A stretch of DNA of 64,000 bases, taken from Guillardia theta CCMP2712 (Eukaryota; Cryptophyceae; Pyrenomonadales; Geminigeraceae). The stretch spans positions 288,750 through 352,749 of the forward strand of contig NW_005434602.1 in assembly GCF_000315625.1 (NCBI RefSeq). The letters are read 5' to 3'. Made by a program: the position numbers and the translations under genes. The notes under the pieces were generated by a model. That model made no database searches. It had not been told where the DNA came from and saw nothing but the letters and a program-made list of their open reading frames with translations. Positions 63,710 through 64,000 of this stretch are shown piece after piece (the stretch's first letter is position 1; every line of letters begins with the position of its first letter).

Positions 63710-64000
63710 ATGCAACACGAGAGAGAGCTAGGGAAGCGGAGGCGGGGCGAGGAGGGCACCGCAGCCGAAGACACTCACAACTCATGCAACGGCATCCTTC
63801 GAGAGGTGGTTGATCTGAAGGACAGAGAGAAGCTGGGCACCGCAGCCGAAGACGCTCGCAACTCGTACAACGACATCCTTCGAGAGGTGGTTGATCTGAA
63901 GGACAAAGAGAAGCTGGGCACCGGGGGACGAGACAGGCTCTTCAAGATTGTGCGGAGCAACCTCGCGAGCTGGAGGATTGTCAAGATCGGGGTGAAGGCG
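63710..64000 (+). CDS. 5' part of unidentified repeat protein, cut by window edge
   Basis: Open for 97 codons from ATG 63710 to the window end without a stop. Starts MQHERELGKRRRGEEG, similar to the 60177 protein start. Two 27-residue repeats follow, starting at 63755 and 63836 (ILREVVDLKD in each), and then RDRLFKIVRSNLASWRIVK. No family recognised. TTTTAAAA 31-38 nt upstream supports the start. Confidence 0.55.
   Translation, partial: MQHERELGKRRRGEEGTAAEDTHNSCNGILREVVDLKDREKLGTAAEDARNSYNDILREVVDLKDKEKLGTGGRDRLFKIVRSNLASWRIVKIGVKA

Noticed and set aside
43472-64000. Capsid, DNA polymerase, integrase or transposase genes
   Set aside because: Looked for in all longer frames of the compact region; none shows their motifs, so a specific element class cannot be named.

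Overview
The window looks like nuclear DNA of a photosynthetic protist. The reasons are dense protein genes with many 40-60 nt GT-AG introns, eukaryotic regulators (lipin, DENR, GCN2), and an IspF gene of the plastid MEP isoprenoid pathway. A cryptophyte alga such as Guillardia theta would fit, but that is inference from gene content and style, not from a match. A 953-base assembly gap lies at 30066-31018.

Left part (1-43.5 kb, GC-rich, spliced genes): the 3' end of an unknown gene (88-495); a long spliced plus-strand gene for a single-pass membrane protein with coiled coil and a 210-bp tandem-repeat tail (1687-6451); a giant minus-strand gene (27284-6626) for a secreted protein of about 6,800 residues built from TIG, cadherin-like, LamG, EAR-type and kelch/Rax2-like modules; a lipin phosphatidate phosphatase running into the gap (28229-30065); a coiled-coil/C2 protein emerging from it (about 31045-33860); then DENR (35307-34145) and GCN2 (41341-35681) head to tail on the minus strand, both translation-initiation factors; and IspF (42427-43471). 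Exon chains with consistent phases could be written for most of these.

Right part (43.5-64 kb): the style changes abruptly. Genes become short, mostly intronless and AT-rich. They are closely packed on both strands, several carry TATA-like boxes 27-48 nt before the ATG, and some have AATAAA directly after the stop. The cargo is mostly unrecognisable: a GNAT-like acetyltransferase, a GIY-YIG nuclease between zinc knuckles, a cysteine-rich secreted protein with a discoidin-like domain, a four-helix membrane protein, two related helical families, and several proteins sharing a glycine-rich/PLVYPL membrane module. Several tandem-repeat arrays (about 87-105, 129-155 and 117 bp) lie between them. 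No capsid, polymerase, integrase or transposase was recognised, so calling it an integrated virus or large mobile element is only a hypothesis. The most unusual features are this region's uniform promoter layout, the shared membrane module, the motif sharing between repeat arrays, and the GIY-YIG/zinc-knuckle protein.
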